In this document: piece after piece, positions 60,612 through 64,000 of the stretch
Layout: each line of letters opens with the position of its first letter
Position numbering within the stretch: position 1 is the stretch's first letter
Assembly: GCA_022841465.1 (NCBI GenBank)
Contig: JALHRL010000014.1
Coordinates: 22,932-86,931, forward strand
Source of the DNA: Bacteroidia bacterium
GTDB lineage: Bacteria > Bacteroidota > Bacteroidia > B-17B0 > Aurantibacillaceae
Direction: 5' to 3'
Length of the DNA stretch: 64,000 bases
Notes under the pieces: generated by a model
Told to the model about the DNA's origin: nothing
Seen by the model: the letters and a program-made list of their open reading frames with translations, nothing else
Databases searched by the model: none
Made by a program: the position numbers and the translations under genes

Positions 60612-61358
60612 ATGAAAATAAAAACATTAATTATTGATGATGAAAAACAAGCTAGAAACTCATTGCTTTCTGATTTAAAAAAACATCAAAATAAACTTGA
60701 TATAATTGGAGAAGCAGATAGTGTAGAATCAGCAATTATTGCGATTAATAAATTTGAACCCGAACTTATATTTTTAGATATTAATTTAGGAGACGGGTAT
60801 GGATTTAATGTTATTGAAAGATGTAAATACTCAAACTTCAAAACAATTTTTGTAACCGCATACGATCAGTACGCAATTAAGGCTTTTAAAGTTAGCGCAT
60901 TAGATTTTTTATTAAAGCCTGTTGATCAGGAAGAGCTGGATGCTGCAATTGGGCGAGCAATAAAATTAAAACAAGTAGAAAAAATTGATGCGCAATTAAA
61001 GGTATTTAAAGATTATAATAATGGTGAAACTGAAAAGAAAATAGTGTTAAAAGAATTAGAAGCAATACATGTTGTAAAAGTTAAGGACCTAATTGCGTGC
61101 GAAGCTTCTGGTATATATACAACATTTTATATTGGAAATGAAAAGCAAATTGTTGTTTCAAAAAATCTAAAGGAATATGAAGAAATATTAGAACCTTTTG
61201 GTTTTTTACGAGTTCACAATTCATTTTTAATAAACGCAAATAAAATAGAAAAATTTGACAAAACAGATGGTGGATTCTTGATAATGGAAGATGGAAAACG
61301 CATTCCTGTATCGCAACGAAAGCGCGATGTAATAGTTAACTACCTAAGAAGTATTTAG
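60612..61358 (+). CDS. LytTR family response regulator
   Basis: 248 residues. A receiver domain (1-120) with IIDDEKQARNSL, phosphoacceptor D56 in IFLDINLGDGYG and KPVDQEELDAAI (Lys) precedes a LytTR DNA-binding domain (about 150-245: FLRVHNSFLINANKIEKFDK, RIPVSQRKRDVI). It follows the propeller kinase after 93 bp and is its likely partner. Targets are unknown; the surface protein gene downstream is a candidate. Confidence 0.92.
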   Translation: MKIKTLIIDDEKQARNSLLSDLKKHQNKLDIIGEADSVESAIIAINKFEPELIFLDINLGDGYGFNVIERCKYSNFKTIFVTAYDQYAIKAFKVSALDFLLKPVDQEELDAAIGRAIKLKQVEKIDAQLKVFKDYNNGETEKKIVLKELEAIHVVKVKDLIACEASGIYTTFYIGNEKQIVVSKNLKEYEEILEPFGFLRVHNSFLINANKIEKFDKTDGGFLIMEDGKRIPVSQRKRDVIVNYLRSI

Positions 61359-61403
61359 TTTAATGCATTTCAGAAACCAACTACTTTAAATAAAGCACTT
61401 TAT

Positions 61404-61428
61404 AACTAGTAATCACTTGTTAGTTTTT
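61404..61428 (+). terminator. Possible terminator after the LytTR gene
   Basis: A 9-bp stem including G-T pairs (AACTAGTAA/TTGTTAGTT, loop TCAC) is followed by TTT. It is AT-rich and so weak, but sits where a terminator is expected. Confidence 0.45.
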
Positions 61429-61471
61429 ATACTACAACTATTTGTTTAAACAGTGCATCTATTGTTTTAGA

Positions 61472-61502
61472 ACTTTTAATTGAACGTGTTCCGTTAATTT
61501 CG
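61472..61502 (+). promoter_or_regulatory. Candidate promoter of the SBBP-repeat gene
   Basis: TTG (61472-61474) and TAATTTCG (61495-61502; one mismatch to TAnnTTTG) are 20 bp apart, 20 bp before the start codon at 61522. Confidence 0.4.
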
Positions 61503-61521
61503 TTATAGAAATATACGGATT

Positions 61522-64000
61522 ATGAAAATTAAACTACCAACATCAATCATTATTTTATTATTGGCAACATTTAATATTAATGCCGGTAAAAATAAATCAG
61601 AAATTGGTTTTATAGAAAAGAACCCAACCTGTTTATCATTTACTGAAAACAAAGGACAGGTTCATGATCAATTTGGCACAACAAGAGAAGATATCATTTT
61701 TGGAGGAACTGATGGCGCTATGTCTTATTTTCTTAAGAAAAATGGGATTTCCTACCAAACTAAAAAACCAATTCTTAGTTCAAAAAAAATTAATGAAAAA
61801 GGATTAGATGAAATAATTTATCGTTTGGATGTAGAATGGATAAATTGTAATAAGGCCAATATTTCTAAAAACAAACCATTTAATGGGACAGCAAATTTTC
61901 AAATTTATAATAATCAAATTTCCGTTAACTCATATAAAGAGGTGCTCTATTCAAATATATACAACGGAATAGATTTAAAATGGTATTCACAAGGGAAAAA
62001 AGCCTGTTTAAAATACGACTTTATAGTAAAACCCGGAGCTGATTTTAAACAAATTAAACTTCTTTTTAAAGGTGCAGAAAAATTATTCGTAAATAAAAAA
62101 GGAGAATTAGTTATTCAAACTTCAAATGGAGAAATTAGAGAAGAAGCTCCATTGGTTTTTCAAAATAATAAAAAATTAAAAGCGAAATGGATTGTTTTAA
62201 ACAATACAGCATCCTTTGAAATTACTGGTATTAATAAAAGTAAAGAATTTATTATTGATCCTGCAATCAGATCTTGGGGAACTTTTTATGGTAACACCGG
62301 AATTGATGAGGCATATTTCTGTACTACCGATGCTTCAGGAAATGTTTATGTTGCAGGTAACACTTCTTCTGCTACAAGTACATTAATTGCAACAGTTGGA
62401 AGTCATCAAACAACATATGGTGGTAATGATGATGCTTTCTTAGCAAAATTTAATCCTTCAGGTGTACGTTTATGGGCAACTTATTATGGTGGAATAGGAC
62501 AAGATTATGGAAATGCTTGCACTGTAGATGGTTCTAATAATGTTTATTTAGTAGGAAGAACAAACTCTACCAGTTCCATATCTACTGCAGGTGCCTTTCA
62601 AACTGCAAATGGAGGTACTTACGACGCGTTTATTGTAAAATTTAATTCTTCGGGGGTTAGACAATGGGCTACCTATTACGGAGGAACAGCTAACGAAAGT
62701 GGCGAGAGTTGTAAAACCGATGCCGGCGGTAATGTGTATTTAGTTGGAACAACTTCTACTACCTTAAGTACAGCTATTACAAGCCCAGGGGCACATCAAA
62801 CCGTTTATGGCGGAGGAACATCTGATGCCTTTATTGTAAAATTTAATTCGTTAGGTGCTCGCCAGTGGGCTAGTTACTATGGAGGAAATGGCACAGATGA
62901 AGGGCTTGAATGTGCAACAGATGGTTCCGGAAATATACATATTTGCGGAAGTACAGGTTCAAGCGCTGGAATTTCAACAGCAGGTGCCCATCAGGCAACC
63001 TATGCAGGTGGTTTTGGAGATGGCTTCTTAGCAAAATTTAATTCACTTGGTGTTCGTCAATGGGCAACTTATTACGGAACTAATTCAGGTACTGATCCTG
63101 CAAGAGCCTGCGCCACCGATGCTACCGGAAATGTATACATTGTTGGTTCTACAGGAGGCGCAGGATTGTCAACTGTTGGTGCACATCAAACCACATTAGG
63201 TGGTGGTTCAGATGGCTACTTAGTAAAATTTAATTCATCCGGTGTTAGGCAATGGGCAACTTATTATGGAGGAACAGGTAACGACGTTTTTAATTATTGT
63301 ACAACTGATGCAGCTGGAAATTTATTTGCATGTGGAAATACATTTTCAGGTTTACTAATTGCTACTCCCGGAAGCTATCAATCAACATTCAATAGCGGCA
63401 GCGACGGTTTTTTAGTAAAATTTAATACATCAGGTGTAAGAGATTGGGGAACATATTATGGAGGAACTTCAACAGATGAAGCCTGGGGTTGTTCAACAGA
63501 TGGATCAGGAAATGTTTACTTAGTTGGAAGAACTTCATCAACCGGAACTGTTATTGCAACGTCAGGTTCGCATCAAACAACAAACAACGGTTCTACAGAT
63601 GGTTTTTTAGCAAAGCTTATTGATTGTCAATTACCCGCTTCACCTACGAACATAACAAATCCATCTAATCAACTAATTTGTTCAGGACAATCCGCTACCT
63701 TAAGCGCTTCTTCTACTGGTACAATAAATTGGTTTAACGTTGCTACAGGAGGAATAAGTTTTGCTACAGGAGGCACTATTTCAACCTCAACTTTAAGCAC
63801 AGGTAACTTCACTTTTTATGCCGAAGCATTAACATGTGCAAACAGTGCAACCAGAACTCCAATAACAGTAACAGTAAATACAACGCCAACAGTTTCAGTT
63901 AACAGTGGAAGTATTTGTTCCGGAAAATCATTTACAATTATTCCTAGTGGTGCTTCAACCTATACCATTCAAGGTGGTAATGCAATTGTTTCGCCTTTAT
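61522..64000 (+). CDS. Giant SBBP-repeat surface protein, partial at the 3' edge
   Basis: Open from ATG 61522 to the window end (826 residues so far, more outside). A signal peptide (MKIKLPTSIIILLLATFNINA) is followed by a globular region (FTENKGQVHDQFGTTREDI...) that resembles a DUF7948-like domain found before SBBP repeats. Seven SBBP repeats of about 60 residues (about 251-700) share W-A-T-Y-Y-GG, D-GNVY-VG and GVR-type motifs. After them comes an Ig-like, CHU_C-type part. Such proteins are usually T9SS cargos with a C-terminal sorting tail, which would lie beyond the edge. It follows the kinase-LytTR pair. Confidence 0.85.
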   Translation, partial: MKIKLPTSIIILLLATFNINAGKNKSEIGFIEKNPTCLSFTENKGQVHDQFGTTREDIIFGGTDGAMSYFLKKNGISYQTKKPILSSKKINEKGLDEIIYRLDVEWINCNKANISKNKPFNGTANFQIYNNQISVNSYKEVLYSNIYNGIDLKWYSQGKKACLKYDFIVKPGADFKQIKLLFKGAEKLFVNKKGELVIQTSNGEIREEAPLVFQNNKKLKAKWIVLNNTASFEITGINKSKEFIIDPAIRSWGTFYGNTGIDEAYFCTTDASGNVYVAGNTSSATSTLIATVGSHQTTYGGNDDAFLAKFNPSGVRLWATYYGGIGQDYGNACTVDGSNNVYLVGRTNSTSSISTAGAFQTANGGTYDAFIVKFNSSGVRQWATYYGGTANESGESCKTDAGGNVYLVGTTSTTLSTAITSPGAHQTVYGGGTSDAFIVKFNSLGARQWASYYGGNGTDEGLECATDGSGNIHICGSTGSSAGISTAGAHQATYAGGFGDGFLAKFNSLGVRQWATYYGTNSGTDPARACATDATGNVYIVGSTGGAGLSTVGAHQTTLGGGSDGYLVKFNSSGVRQWATYYGGTGNDVFNYCTTDAAGNLFACGNTFSGLLIATPGSYQSTFNSGSDGFLVKFNTSGVRDWGTYYGGTSTDEAWGCSTDGSGNVYLVGRTSSTGTVIATSGSHQTTNNGSTDGFLAKLIDCQLPASPTNITNPSNQLICSGQSATLSASSTGTINWFNVATGGISFATGGTISTSTLSTGNFTFYAEALTCANSATRTPITVTVNTTPTVSVNSGSICSGKSFTIIPSGASTYTIQGGNAIVSPL
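62272..63620 (+). repeat. Seven tandem SBBP-type coding repeats
   Basis: Seven diverged units of about 60-66 codons each begin with a W-[AG]-[TS]-[YF]-YG motif and end with [AV]KFN-S-GVR. They are protein repeats, with similar but not identical DNA, inside the partial surface protein. Confidence 0.85.

Noticed and set aside
62272..63620. A CRISPR array at the tandem repeats
   Set aside because: The repeats are long, diverged, in frame and coding; no short identical repeats with spacers are present.

Overview
The window is a continuous stretch of a low-GC Bacteroidota chromosome, most like Flavobacteriales/Sphingobacteriales-type genomes. Signs of this are type IX secretion (T9SS) sorting tails, a SprE/PorW-like T9SS lipoprotein, a TonB-dependent receptor with a carboxypeptidase-regulatory N-domain, DUF4271, DUF5777, DUF2452 and DUF983 proteins, DksA and nucleoid proteins with Lys/Ala-rich tails, several TAnnTTTG-type promoter candidates, and almost no Shine-Dalgarno sequences. 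No prophage, insertion sequence, CRISPR array or rRNA was seen. Most genes are core or lineage-typical.

Layout. 0-9.4 kb: the tail of an M28-type peptidase, a tRNA-Arg(TCT) with a duplicated 5' half beside it, a membrane glycosyltransferase, a pair of DsbD-type proteins, and an SDR - secreted protein - TonB receptor run. 9.4-17.7 kb (mostly minus strand): two lipoproteins, a 47-aa histone-H1-like protein, a radical SAM/SPASM protein, uroporphyrinogen-III synthase with an H1-like tail, DUF4271, DUF5777, YceI and MutY. 17.8-20.8 kb (plus): HU/IHF, a TPR protein, a 29-aa bS22/mS38-like ribosomal protein and RNase E/G. 20.8-27.2 kb (minus): ferrochelatase, LspA, a DksA-like protein and IleRS, with ileS and the DksA gene probably co-transcribed and lspA-hemH following after a hairpin. 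27.3-33 kb: DUF983, Dus, a T9SS cargo protein, a ferredoxin reductase/ferredoxin pair, and a LON-domain protein. 32.6-44 kb (minus): DUF2452, AtpI-like genes, bactofilin, SprE, an M20 amidohydrolase, a TSUP half-transporter, a large TolB-propeller/barrel protein and two exported beta-propeller or T9SS proteins. 44-57 kb: dipeptidase, ferritin, aminotransferase, LacI regulator, SprT, NadE, YbaB, asparaginase, GNAT, a PAS-PP2C phosphatase, an exported RidA plus Tat-exported PLP enzyme pair, FolE and QueD. 57.5-64 kb: a propeller sensor kinase, a LytTR response regulator, and the start of a giant SBBP-repeat surface protein cut by the window edge.

How it fits together. Several cell-envelope functions recur: T9SS export (SprE and its cargos), periplasmic thiol reduction (DsbD), lipoprotein maturation (LspA), bactofilin, and exported enzymes. 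Haem synthesis is represented by HemD and HemH. The kinase and LytTR regulator are a two-component pair beside a probable surface protein.

No completely novel system is evident. The points most worth a second look are: the IleRS with a swapped GxHH signature (known from mupirocin hyper-resistant type-2 enzymes); the apparently exported RidA/PLP-enzyme pair; three loci within 13 kb with H1-like Lys/Ala tracts, one fused to HemD; phased palindromes between the aminotransferase and LacI genes; AtpZ/AtpI-like genes in a bactofilin-SprE operon without ATP synthase; and the tRNA half-duplication.
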